Positions 7,120 to 14,640 are shown, counted from the first letter of the stretch. The stretch is 21,615 nucleotides of DNA from DASTGO01 sp035719045 (GCA_035719045.1 DASTGO010000449.1:1-21615), one strand, 5' to 3'. Numbers and translations: made by a program. Notes: generated by a model not told the origin, from the sequence alone.

Positions 7120-8375
7120 GGACGCCGACACTGATCGCCGTGGTGGCTCATGCGCGCCACGTCCCCAGTGACGTCCGGGAGGCGCTCGCCACCGCCCTGG
7201 AGGGACTGGCCGGACGCCGCGACGCCGTCATCCTGCACACCTGCCAGCGGGTCGAGCTGTACCTGGCCGAGACCGGATCCGCGACGGTGGAGCTGCCGCC
7301 GCTGCCGGCGGGGTGCCGGCGCCTGGAGGACGACGAGGCGGCGCAACACCTGATCCGGGTGGTCTGTGGCCTGGACAGTGCCGTGCTCGGTGAGGAACAG
7401 GTTCTGCACCAGGTGCGCAGCACCCTGGCCGGGCGGCGGGCACAGGGACCGCTGGACGGTGTGCTGGACCGGCTGTTCCAGATCGCTCTGCACGCCGGCC
7501 GCCGGGCGCACAGCTGGTACCCGCACCCGCGCCCGTCCCTGGCGGACGCCGCCCTGGACGAGATCGAGCACCGGTCCGGATCCGTTGCGGGGCAACCGAT
7601 CCTGGTCGTCGGTGCCGGCATGATGGGGCGGCTGGCGGCCCGGACGGCGGCCCACCGGGGCGCCCTGGTGCGGGTGACCAACCGCCATCCCGAGCGGGCC
7701 GCGCAGCTGGCGACGGCGGTGGGTGGCCGGGTGGTGCCCTGGCTCCGGCAGCCGGGTGGCGCGGGGGACACCACCGTGCTCGCCGGGCGCTGGGGTGATG
7801 ACCTCCCGCCCGCGGCCGGGGTGATCGTGGCGGTGGGCGGGCTGTGGCCGGTGAGCCAGGCCGAGCTGGCCGGATATGCCGCCCGGGGAGTGGTGGTCGC
7901 GGACCTGTCGTCGCCGCCGGCTCTGGACGCCGCGGCCCGGGCCCGGCTGGGGGACCGGTACCTGTCGGTCGACAGCTTCGCCTGGCGCCCGGTGGTGGGC
8001 CTCGGACCGGACCTGCAGGACCGGTTGGAGGCCCTGGTGCACGACAGCGGCCGGGAGTACTGCCGCTGGCTGCGGGCCCGGGAGGGCGGGCCGACCATCC
8101 ACCGGCTGACCACCGCGGCGGAGCTGCGGCGACAGGCCGAGGTCGGCTGGTTGCTGCGGCGGCTGCCGGAGATGTCCGAGCGGGAGGTGGCCCTGATCGA
8201 GCAGATGAGCCGCCGCCTCGTGGCGGGGCTGCTGCACCCGCCGCGCCGCGCCATCCACGACGACGAGACCGGCGAGCTCGGCCGCGCGGCCCGCGAACTG
8301 TTCGCCCTGCCCGAGACCGACACCGGCATCGCCCCCGCCGAGGACAGGGGCGGGGGGATGGCCGAGGCCGGCTGA
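7116..8375 (+). CDS. hemA: glutamyl-tRNA reductase (HemA) homologue linked to the cytochrome module
   Basis: A 419-residue protein of the glutamyl-tRNA reductase family, which makes glutamate-1-semialdehyde, the first committed step of C5 heme synthesis. Conserved features are the catalytic cysteine region LHTCQRVELY (C43, R45, E47), the H78 region and GLDSAVLGEEQVLHQV, and a Rossmann NADPH site VVGAGMMGRLAA (about 164-175) followed by TNRHPERA. A helical C-terminal part remains, although it is divergent. The usual hemC/hemD/hemB neighbours are absent. Instead the ATG overlaps the ten-heme cytochrome stop by 4 bases, which suggests a dedicated paralogue raising heme supply when the cytochrome is made. 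It could also be the only hemA of the genome; the window cannot tell. Confidence 0.85.
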   Translation: MRTPTLIAVVAHARHVPSDVREALATALEGLAGRRDAVILHTCQRVELYLAETGSATVELPPLPAGCRRLEDDEAAQHLIRVVCGLDSAVLGEEQVLHQVRSTLAGRRAQGPLDGVLDRLFQIALHAGRRAHSWYPHPRPSLADAALDEIEHRSGSVAGQPILVVGAGMMGRLAARTAAHRGALVRVTNRHPERAAQLATAVGGRVVPWLRQPGGAGDTTVLAGRWGDDLPPAAGVIVAVGGLWPVSQAELAGYAARGVVVADLSSPPALDAAARARLGDRYLSVDSFAWRPVVGLGPDLQDRLEALVHDSGREYCRWLRAREGGPTIHRLTTAAELRRQAEVGWLLRRLPEMSEREVALIEQMSRRLVAGLLHPPRRAIHDDETGELGRAARELFALPETDTGIAPAEDRGGGMAEAG

Positions 8376-8425
8376 GATCCCGTCGTAGGGCGTGGCGGCA
8401 GGTGGTCACGTCAGCCGACGGTGGA

Positions 8426-8457
8426 GGGTCCCGGGGAAGTCCGAGCCCGCGGGACCC
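8426..8457. terminator. 8-bp hairpin downstream of hemA
   Basis: Inverted repeat GGGTCCCG (8426-8433) and CGGGACCC (8450-8457) with a 16-base loop, 50 bases after the hemA stop. It is weaker than the next hairpin and may act with it. Confidence 0.35.
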
Positions 8458-8462
8458 CGGTA

Positions 8463-8503
8463 CGACGAGGTGGCGTCCCGGGCGGTGGGGCGCCACCTCG
8501 TCG
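8463..8503. terminator. 13-bp hairpin between convergent genes (bidirectional terminator)
   Basis: Perfect inverted repeat CGACGAGGTGGCG (8463-8475) and CGCCACCTCGTCG (8491-8503), 15-base loop. It lies between the hemA end (8375) and the cyclase gene end (8559), which converge, so it can serve both strands. Confidence 0.7.
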
Positions 8504-8558
8504 CCCGTTCGAGGTCGCCCGTTCGCAGGGGTGAGCCGGCCGGCCTGCCGGACCGGTG

Positions 8559-10496
8559 TCAGCGGGGGTGCCCGGAGCGGGACTCGCTGGCCTGGCCGTC
8601 GCCGAGGTCGACCACTCGCGGCCGGACCGGGCTCACCCCGGACGGGCTCGCGCGGGACGGGCCGTCGCCCGCCTGGCCGTCGCGGGGGCGGGCGGGCTGC
8701 CCGGGGACGGGACCGAACACGACGGCTCGGCCTCCGCCGGCGGCCTTGGCCCGGTACATCGCCACGTCGGCCTGCCGGATGAGCGCCTCGGCCCCGGCAT
8801 GGTGTCCGATGGCGACGCCGACGCTGGCCCCGATCCGGACCTGGCGGGAGCCCAGCCGGCCGATCCGTTGCACGAGCCGCGCGGCGAGGGCCAGGGTGCC
8901 GTCGAGGTCGCGGATCTCGGGCAGCACCGCGAACTCGTCACCTCCGAAGCGGGCCGCGATGTCTCCGGGACGCAGTTCGGCCCGCAGCGCGTCGGCCACC
9001 TGCCGCAGCAGCCGGTCGCCTGCCGGGTGGCCGTCGGTGTCGTTGACCGCCTTGAACCCGTCGAGGTCGATGAACAGGATGTGGGTGTCACCGCGGGGGA
9101 GGCGCTCGTCGAGCAGGGCGATGAACGCCTGACGGTTGAACAGCCCGGTCAGCCAGTCCGTGGACGCCTGGCGCCGCAGGTCCGCCTCGAGCCGGTTGCG
9201 CTCGCTGACGTCCCGGACCGACAGGGTGTACCCGAAGCCGCCCTCGCCGCGGCGACTGGCGGAGGATTCCAGATGCCGCCACTGGCCGTCGCCCTGGCGG
9301 AACCGGGCGACCAGCCGGCAGTGGTCGGCCCGGCCGGTGTGGAGCAGTTCCAGCTGCCGGGTCACCTCCGCCCGGTCCTCGCTGTGGATGAGGTCGAACC
9401 AGTCGCTGCCGACGAGGGACTGCACGGAGTGCCCGAACACGTCCGCGACGGCGTCGTTGGCGAACTCGATCCGGCCGGCGCCGTCCAGCCGCAGGATCGC
9501 GTCCCGGCTCTCGCGGACCAGCTGTTCCAGTTGCTGCGCCTGCTCGTGCAGGGCCTGCCACAGCTGGTGGTGCTGCCGCCGGGTGAGGGCGACCTCGACG
9601 CTCAGCCCGAGGATGAGACCGATTGCGGCGGTGAAGGTCATCAGGTCCGCGCCGGGCGTGGCCGCTGCGAGCAGGCCCGGGACCATCGCCATCTGGGCCA
9701 GCCGGGTGAGCCGGGGCCGGGAGGGGTCGGGCAGCGGCCGGGCCGAGGACCACACGTCCAGCCGCCGGGTGAGTGAGGCGCTGGCCAGCGCCGTGAGCGC
9801 GATCAGCCACTCCACCACGCCGAAGTGGCTGAGTCCGTGCGGGTCCCTGCCCACGGTGAGGGCCCAGGTGGTGTCCGAGGTGACCGCGAGCAACGCCCCC
9901 AGGAGCAGCAGGCCGACCGTCGCGGGGGAGCCGCCCCGCGCCCGCACCGCCAGCCCGGCCGTTGTGCTCGCGATGACCAGGTCGAACGGCACCCAGTACA
10001 GCGCCGCCGGTGCCGTCGTGCCGGACAGGCTGGACATCGTCAGCCGCAGCGCGACCCAGACGATGAGGAAGACGGAGACGCCGACCAGCCAGCCGTCCAG
10101 CAGCAGTAGCCCCCACTCGCCGGCGGTGCGCCGGACCCCTGGGGCGATCAGCAGGGCGAGGCCGACGGCGACGAAGCCGCCTCCCCGCAGGACCAGCCAG
10201 CTCAGGACCTCGCCCCAGCCGGCCACGACGCCGAACAGGCTCAGGGCCCACAGCCCGCAGGCCGTCGCCATCGCAGCCCAGCTCAGCCTCAGCCGGCCCG
10301 AGCAGCGTGCCGCCGCACCCGCCAGCAGGGCCGTGGCGGGTCCGCCGATGAGCGGGATCGACCAGGTGAGTGCGCCGACGGTGATCCCGGGGTCGATCAG
10401 GCGTGGCGCCACGATGCCGATCACGGCCAGGAGGACCAGTTCGCCGGTGACGGGCAGCACGAGGAGGACTCGCCGCACCCGAACCTGGATGGTCAT
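8559..10496 (-). CDS. membrane-bound PAS-GGDEF diguanylate cyclase
   Basis: A 645-residue protein that should make cyclic di-GMP from two GTP. The N-terminal 300 residues are about nine or ten hydrophobic segments forming a membrane sensor of unknown ligand. A PAS domain follows (about 325-435), with FANDAVADVFGHS and a PAC-type end YTLSVRDVSERNRLE. The GGDEF domain (about 440-595) has the active motif RFGGDEF (GGDEF at 518-522), the metal site FIDLDGFK and an inhibitory I-site RPGD five residues before the motif. No EAL domain is present. The start is ATG 10496, with AGGAGGAGG nine bases upstream; a GTG at 10523 would place that ribosome site inside the coding region. The C-terminal 50 residues are Pro/Arg/Gly-rich. 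It appears monocistronic. Confidence 0.92.
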   Translation of the reverse strand: MTIQVRVRRVLLVLPVTGELVLLAVIGIVAPRLIDPGITVGALTWSIPLIGGPATALLAGAAARCSGRLRLSWAAMATACGLWALSLFGVVAGWGEVLSWLVLRGGGFVAVGLALLIAPGVRRTAGEWGLLLLDGWLVGVSVFLIVWVALRLTMSSLSGTTAPAALYWVPFDLVIASTTAGLAVRARGGSPATVGLLLLGALLAVTSDTTWALTVGRDPHGLSHFGVVEWLIALTALASASLTRRLDVWSSARPLPDPSRPRLTRLAQMAMVPGLLAAATPGADLMTFTAAIGLILGLSVEVALTRRQHHQLWQALHEQAQQLEQLVRESRDAILRLDGAGRIEFANDAVADVFGHSVQSLVGSDWFDLIHSEDRAEVTRQLELLHTGRADHCRLVARFRQGDGQWRHLESSASRRGEGGFGYTLSVRDVSERNRLEADLRRQASTDWLTGLFNRQAFIALLDERLPRGDTHILFIDLDGFKAVNDTDGHPAGDRLLRQVADALRAELRPGDIAARFGGDEFAVLPEIRDLDGTLALAARLVQRIGRLGSRQVRIGASVGVAIGHHAGAEALIRQADVAMYRAKAAGGGRAVVFGPVPGQPARPRDGQAGDGPSRASPSGVSPVRPRVVDLGDGQASESRSGHPR

Positions 10497-10518
10497 CGAC
10501 CGCCGCCTCCTCCTGGCG

Positions 10519-10563
10519 ATCACTCTAGTGATGTCATCGCTGACTGAATGTGGACATAGTCAA
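10519..10563 (-). promoter_or_regulatory. AT-richer leader with palindrome upstream of the cyclase gene
   Basis: This patch is clearly less GC-rich than its surroundings. It holds the inverted repeat ATCACT-CT-AGTGAT (10519-10532) just upstream of the ribosome site and, on the minus strand, TTGACT (10563-10558), a good -35 match. I find no clear -10 at 16-18 bases from it. An operator overlapping a promoter is a plausible reading, not proven. Confidence 0.35.
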
Positions 10564-10580
10564 GGATTGACGAAGCTCGT

Positions 10581-10624
10581 CCGACATGTCCGATCTGCTG
10601 GGCCGACATATCCGATCTGCTGGG
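10581..10624. repeat. two 22-bp tandem direct repeats upstream of the cyclase gene
   Basis: Units 10581-10602 and 10603-10624 differ at only one base (CCGACATGTC versus CCGACATATC, followed in both by CGATCTGCTGGG). The first contains the 8-bp palindrome GACATGTC. Located about 60-100 bases upstream of the cyclase translation start, they could be paired binding sites for a regulator. Confidence 0.6.
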
Positions 10625-10676
10625 CCGGGTCGGACACCCCGTACCCGCCCGCGTCCCGGGACGGGCCGGACCGGGA

Positions 10677-10722
10677 ACGGGCCCGGAGCTGTCAGCGGGA
10701 CGGGCCCGGAACTGTCAGGAGG
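10677..10722. repeat. 23-bp tandem duplication spanning the 3' end of the DUF1775 gene
   Basis: Units 10677-10699 and 10700-10722 share ACGGGCCCGGA followed by a near-identical half (two or three differences near the ends). The DUF1775 stop codon (10715-10717) lies in the second copy, so the duplication has copied the gene's extreme 3' end, including a TGA, into the downstream spacer. GGGCCC within each unit is self-complementary. Confidence 0.6.
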
Positions 10723-11467
10723 TGGTGCCCGGCCGGCGCCGGCGCAGCCCGACCACTCCGACGGCGACTCCGAGGGCGCCGAGCCCGGTGCCGATGATGC
10801 CGAAGGTGCGGGCGGCCGCGTCCGAACCGGACGTGGTCGCGGAGCCGCCGCCGGTCCCGGACGTCCTGGTCGCGGCGGTCGCGGGGGCCTGCTGCGACGT
10901 GGCCTGCTTCGCCGCGGTCAGGGTGAGCACCGGCGCTGCACTCTCCGGCAGGTTGGCCGGGTCGGTGACCGGCTCCACCCAGGACTGGGTCTTGCCGTTG
11001 CTGTACGTCTGCACGGTCGGGAAGGTGAGGGAGGCGGCGTCCGGCAGCGGTCCCGCGAGGACCTGGAAGGTGGCGAACTGTCCCGCGCCGATGCCGTCCG
11101 CCGGGGTGTTCGCCGTGTAGACGACCTCGCCGACGCCGCTGGTGATGGTTCCGTCGTCGGTCGTGATCGGCGGGTCGAAGGTGACGGTCTTGGTGGTGAC
11201 CGTCCAGCCGGGTCGAACGGCCGGCTTGACGGAGGCGATCGGGTCCTTCACGGGGAACTTGATCTCGACCTTGACGGTGCTGGCGGTGTCGTCCTCGTTG
11301 GGCACCCGGAAGGTGAGGATCGAGTCGGCGGCACCCCGGGCGGAGTCGTCGGCGGAGACGGTGACATGGGCGGCGGCAGGCAGGGCGAGGCCGAGGATGC
11401 CGGAGACCGCGAGTGCGGCGACGGCGAGCGGACGGACCGGGCGGCGGCCGGGAATGGGCAGGCGCAT
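10715..11467 (-). CDS. secreted DUF1775/YcnI-like protein with C-terminal membrane anchor (probable copper-related)
   Basis: A 250-residue protein with a signal peptide (residues 1-33, ending LALPAAA), then the mature N-terminus HVTVSADD. The domain shows the YcnI pattern: His at the cleaved N-terminus (H34), LTFRVPNED with E58, GWTV, and TFPTVQTYSNGKTQSW (W163). In the YcnI family the N-terminal histidine with a nearby Glu/Trp set binds Cu(II). A Thr/Ser/Gly linker follows, then one C-terminal helix (about 225-243) and a basic RRRR stop-transfer end, so it is tethered to the outer face. Start ATG 11467 has GGAG seven bases upstream; the frame is open further upstream but reads Pro/Arg-rich noise. 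The PCuAC, Sco or CopD genes that often sit beside it are not here. Confidence 0.88.
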   Translation of the reverse strand: MRLPIPGRRPVRPLAVAALAVSGILGLALPAAAHVTVSADDSARGAADSILTFRVPNEDDTASTVKVEIKFPVKDPIASVKPAVRPGWTVTTKTVTFDPPITTDDGTITSGVGEVVYTANTPADGIGAGQFATFQVLAGPLPDAASLTFPTVQTYSNGKTQSWVEPVTDPANLPESAAPVLTLTAAKQATSQQAPATAATRTSGTGGGSATTSGSDAAARTFGIIGTGLGALGVAVGVVGLRRRRPGTTS

Positions 11468-11603
11468 CGGGAACTCCAGTCGTCGGGCCGGGGAACCGGC
11501 GGGGTGGGGTGGCCGGGGGGCCAGGGGTGGTCGGCGCGGGGGCATGCCGCAGGGAGGTAGTCGGCAGGAGGGCTTCAGGAGTTCCCCGCGATCTCCGGAT
11601 CGA

Positions 11604-11650
11604 CCGGACGGCGCAGTCCGAGGGCCCCGCGGCGTCGACCGCCCGTCCGG
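11604..11650 (-). terminator. possible long-loop hairpin after the zinc-ribbon membrane protein gene
   Basis: CCGGACGG (11604-11611) and CCGTCCGG (11643-11650) can pair across a 31-base loop, 18 bases beyond the stop codon of the gene at 11668-13461 (minus strand). The loop is long for a terminator. The rest of 11468-11667 shows no gene. Confidence 0.25.
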
Positions 11651-11667
11651 ATGCGTCCCGGAGGCGG

Positions 11668-13461
11668 TCAGGCCAGCCCGCCGGTGAACGTGCGCAGCCG
11701 GCGACCGGCCCGGGAGATCCCCTCCGCGGCGAATCCCCCGGCGACCAGCAGTGCCCCGCCACCGCCCAGCGCGACCCAGCGGGGCACCAGCCCGACCAGG
11801 GTGAAGACCTGTCCGGAGCCGGCGAGGAGGGCGGCGGCGATACCGACGAGGAAGGCCGCCCGGATGCCGAACGCCGCCCCGGCCACGGCGAGGCCGGCCC
11901 CGGCGGCGATGACCAGGACGGCACGCAGCGGGTCCTGGTCGAAGGCGGCCTGCCCGAAGGCGATCAGTGCGGAGGGCAGCAGGGCCATCGCCAGGGCGGG
12001 GCCGAGGGTGGTCACGGATCCCGACGCGGGGACGTCCCGGCGCCGGATCAGGCCGCTGAGCAGCAGCAGCGCCGCGGCGGCCGCGGTGTACACCTCCGCG
12101 GTGTCCACGTCGGTGACGGACAGCATCAGCCAGGCGGCGCCCGTTCCGCAGGCCGCTGCGGGCCAGGCGGCCGGGCTGCGCCGCGGGGTGAGGCTCAGCA
12201 GGTACCCGGCCAGGCAGGCCAGTCCGAGGTAGCCGGCGGCCACCGGCCGGGTGACCCCGTCACCGGTCGCCATCACCGGCAGGGACAACAGCCCGATCGC
12301 CCCCGCCGCACCCAGTCCGGGCAGCAGCAGGGCCGGCCGGAGTGTGGTGGCCAGCGCGGCAGCCCCGGCCAGGGCCAGCAGTGGCAGGGCGATCCGGGCC
12401 GGCATCGGGCTCGACCGGGCGAACAGGACCAGCGCCTGCCCGGCAGCGGCACCGGCGGCGAGCGGCGCGAGGCGGGTCCGCAACCGGTGGGGCGGCTGCC
12501 ACGAGCCCGCGCAGCGGGTCAGGGCGGCGGCACAGGACGCGAGCGCGAGCCAGGTCAGCCCCCAGCCGGCGGCCCGGTCGAGATGGGTGTAGCCGGTCAG
12601 GGCTTCGACCACGGCGAGTCCGGCCAGGCCGGTACCCGTGCGCCGCAGGTCACGAGGCAGTTCGCGGGTGGGGCCGGCGGACCGGGGAAGGGTGGGGCCG
12701 AGGGCGAGCGTGCCGGCGACGGCGAGCAGCACGGGTGCGTACGCGGGGACGCCGCCCCCACCGCCCAGGGCGAGGGTTCCGAAGCAGGCCGCCGCGACGG
12801 TGGCGAGGGTGGCACCGAGATGCCAGGCCGACAGTTGCGAGACCAGGGCCTGGACCAGGCACAGTGCGGCGGTCACGGCGAAGGCCAGTGCCGTCCAGGT
12901 CACGGGGTGGTCATGGCCCCAGCTGGGGCCGAGCCCGAGGGACGGCGCGGACAGCAGGGCGATCAGCGTCATGCAGGCGGCCACCGCGGCCAGCGTCTGC
13001 GCGGTGCCGGGGAAGCTGGTGCGGGCCAGGTGCGCCCCGGTCGCGAGCAGGGCGGTCACCAGCAGCAGGCAGGTGAGCTGTCCGGCGGCGCCGAGCAGGT
13101 CCCAGGCCACTGCGACGAACACCATCGCCGCGATCACGAGCAGGACGGCGCCGGTGCCGAGCAGCAGTCCCTGGACGACCGGGCGGCCCGGACGTGGTGC
13201 GCCGGGGCCCCCGGCCTCGGGCGGAGTGTCCGGCGTGCCGTCGGGGCCGGCCGGCCGCGGCTGGGCACCGGCGAGGACCTGGCCGCGCACCCAGTCCAGC
13301 CGCGCGGTGAGGACCTCCTGCTGCTGCTGGAGCAAGAGCTGTTCGGTCACCAGGGCAGCCGCTGCGGGGTGTCCACAGCCGGTGCAGAGGGTGATCCCGT
13401 CCGCGGCCTGAGCGGCATCGAGCACGCCGGCGTGACAGCGGGGGCAGAGCAAGGTGTCCAT
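11668..13461 (-). CDS. large polytopic membrane protein with N-terminal zinc ribbon (SCO7613-C-terminal-domain-like)
   Basis: A 597-residue protein beginning with a four-cysteine zinc ribbon (C6, C9, C26, C29 in CPRCH and CTGCG). A Gln-rich helical stretch follows (about 38-62, with EQLLLQQQQEVL), then a Pro/Gly linker. From residue 98 to the end there are about 18-20 hydrophobic segments, beginning with MVFVAVAWDLLGAAGQ, a motif I associate with the SCO7613 C-terminal / DUF2157-like actinobacterial membrane proteins. Function is unknown for the family. The zinc ribbon suggests a cytoplasmic N-terminus binding protein or nucleic acid. ATG 13461 is preceded on the minus strand by GAGGGAA. It is divergent from the catabolic operon, 287 bases away. 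Reading frames on the other strand here are coding-strand mirrors. Confidence 0.82.
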   Translation of the reverse strand: MDTLLCPRCHAGVLDAAQAADGITLCTGCGHPAAAALVTEQLLLQQQQEVLTARLDWVRGQVLAGAQPRPAGPDGTPDTPPEAGGPGAPRPGRPVVQGLLLGTGAVLLVIAAMVFVAVAWDLLGAAGQLTCLLLVTALLATGAHLARTSFPGTAQTLAAVAACMTLIALLSAPSLGLGPSWGHDHPVTWTALAFAVTAALCLVQALVSQLSAWHLGATLATVAAACFGTLALGGGGGVPAYAPVLLAVAGTLALGPTLPRSAGPTRELPRDLRRTGTGLAGLAVVEALTGYTHLDRAAGWGLTWLALASCAAALTRCAGSWQPPHRLRTRLAPLAAGAAAGQALVLFARSSPMPARIALPLLALAGAAALATTLRPALLLPGLGAAGAIGLLSLPVMATGDGVTRPVAAGYLGLACLAGYLLSLTPRRSPAAWPAAACGTGAAWLMLSVTDVDTAEVYTAAAAALLLLSGLIRRRDVPASGSVTTLGPALAMALLPSALIAFGQAAFDQDPLRAVLVIAAGAGLAVAGAAFGIRAAFLVGIAAALLAGSGQVFTLVGLVPRWVALGGGGALLVAGGFAAEGISRAGRRLRTFTGGLA

Positions 13462-13674
13462 GACGTGCGTTCCCTCGGCGGTGGGGTCGGTACGGGACGG
13501 AGCGGACCGCCGGACCTCCGGGACAGGTCGGCGCCGAAGATCAGAGCGTGGTCAAGCCTGCCGCACCAGGCGGTGCCGCGGCTGGGTGGAGGTACTCAGC
13601 CAGGGGTCGCAGATCTGGGTCGTTCACGGGATGCCGGCCGGCCGCTTCCTTCTCGGCGGACACCCTCTGGACTC

Positions 13675-13695
13675 AGTAATATGTCACACCTTACT
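13675..13695 (+). promoter_or_regulatory. candidate GntR/FadR-type operator before the catabolic operon
   Basis: Within the only AT-rich patch of the 13462-13748 spacer, AGTAA (13675-13679) and TTACT (13691-13695) form an inverted repeat around TATGTCACACC. The centre has the GT-N3-AC spacing (13683-13689) of FadR-subfamily operators. TAATAT at 13677-13682 could serve as a -10. It lies 54 bases before the first operon start, and the operon encodes a FadR-type regulator, so autoregulation is likely. The remaining spacer shows only weak stems. Confidence 0.4.
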
Positions 13696-13748
13696 CTGGC
13701 TCGGACCGCGGCGGACGGAGGGTCGCGGACCGGTCGAAGGGATCTGCG

Positions 13749-14639
13749 ATGACCACCTCGCCCTGGCACGGCATCCTCGTCGCCACCGCCCTGCCTCTGC
13801 GGGAGGACCTGTCCGTCGATCTGGACACCTACGGGGAACACGTCCGCTGGCTGATCGCCAACGGGTGCGACGGGGTCGTCCCCAACGGGTCGCTCGGGGA
13901 GTACCAGACGCTCACACCGCAGGAGCGGGCCGCGGTGGTCCGGACCGCGGTCGAGGCGGCCGGGCCGGCCGGTGTGGTGATGCCCGGGGTGGCGGCGTAC
14001 GGCGCGGCGGAGTCCCGGGGCTGGGCCGAGCAGGCCGCCGAGGCCGGCGCCCACGCGGTGATGCTGCTGCCGCCCAACGCCTACCGTGCCGACGAACGTG
14101 CCGTGGTGGAGCACTACCGCGAGGTGGCGCGGGCCGGGTTGCCCGTGGTGGCCTACAACAACCCGATCGACACCAAGGTCGACCTGGTGCCGGCCCTGCT
14201 GGCGCAGTTGCACGGCGAGGGGCTGATCGTCGGGGTGAAGGAGTTCTCCGGGGACGTGCGCCGGGCGTACCAGCTGCGTGAGCAGGCCCCGGGGCTGGAC
14301 CTGCTCGTCGGTTCCGACGACGTGATGCTCGAGCTGGCGATCGCCGGGGCGAGAGGCTGGGTGGGCGGGTTCAACAACGCCTTCCCACAGGCCTGCCGGG
14401 CGCTGTACGACGCGGCGGCGGCCGGTGACCTGGCCACCGCGCTGCCGCTGTACCGAACCCTGCACCCGCTGTTGCGCTGGGACAGCAGGACCGAGTTCGT
14501 CCAGGCGATCAAGCTGTCGATGGAGCTGGCCGGTCGCTACGGCGGCCCGACCCGGGCACCACGGATGCCGCTTACCGCACTGCAGGAGGCGCAGGTCCGG
14601 GCCGCGACCGAGGCGGTCCTGGCGGCGGGGTGCCGCTGA
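13749..14639 (+). CDS. DHDPS-family enzyme, probable 1-pyrroline-4-hydroxy-2-carboxylate deaminase
   Basis: A 296-residue class I aldolase-type (beta/alpha)8 barrel of the DapA/NAL family. The Schiff-base lysine is K164 (VGVKEFSGD), the catalytic tyrosine is Y136 in AYNNP, and the substrate loop is NGSLGEYQT (46-54) in place of the GTTGE of true dihydrodipicolinate synthase, so lysine synthesis is unlikely. In hydroxyproline catabolism a member of this family deaminates and dehydrates the dehydrogenase product to 2-oxoglutarate semialdehyde, which the operon's last enzyme would oxidise. ATG 13749 has AAGGGA six bases upstream. The main alternative is 5-dehydro-4-deoxyglucarate dehydratase, which yields the same semialdehyde; the neighbouring flavin/iron-sulfur dehydrogenase favours hydroxyproline. 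Confidence 0.85.
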   Translation: MTTSPWHGILVATALPLREDLSVDLDTYGEHVRWLIANGCDGVVPNGSLGEYQTLTPQERAAVVRTAVEAAGPAGVVMPGVAAYGAAESRGWAEQAAEAGAHAVMLLPPNAYRADERAVVEHYREVARAGLPVVAYNNPIDTKVDLVPALLAQLHGEGLIVGVKEFSGDVRRAYQLREQAPGLDLLVGSDDVMLELAIAGARGWVGGFNNAFPQACRALYDAAAAGDLATALPLYRTLHPLLRWDSRTEFVQAIKLSMELAGRYGGPTRAPRMPLTALQEAQVRAATEAVLAAGCR

Positions 14640-14640
14640 G

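Noticed and set aside
11413..13752. 779-codon open frame on the plus strand opposite the zinc-ribbon membrane protein
   Set aside because: Gly/Gln/Arg-rich without motifs; the minus-strand protein has a zinc ribbon, regular membrane helices and a good ribosome site.
13749..14639. True dihydrodipicolinate synthase (dapA) for lysine synthesis
   Set aside because: The GTTGE loop is replaced by GSLGE within NGSLGEYQT, no lysine pathway genes are near, and the operon points to semialdehyde formation from hydroxyproline or a deoxyglucarate.
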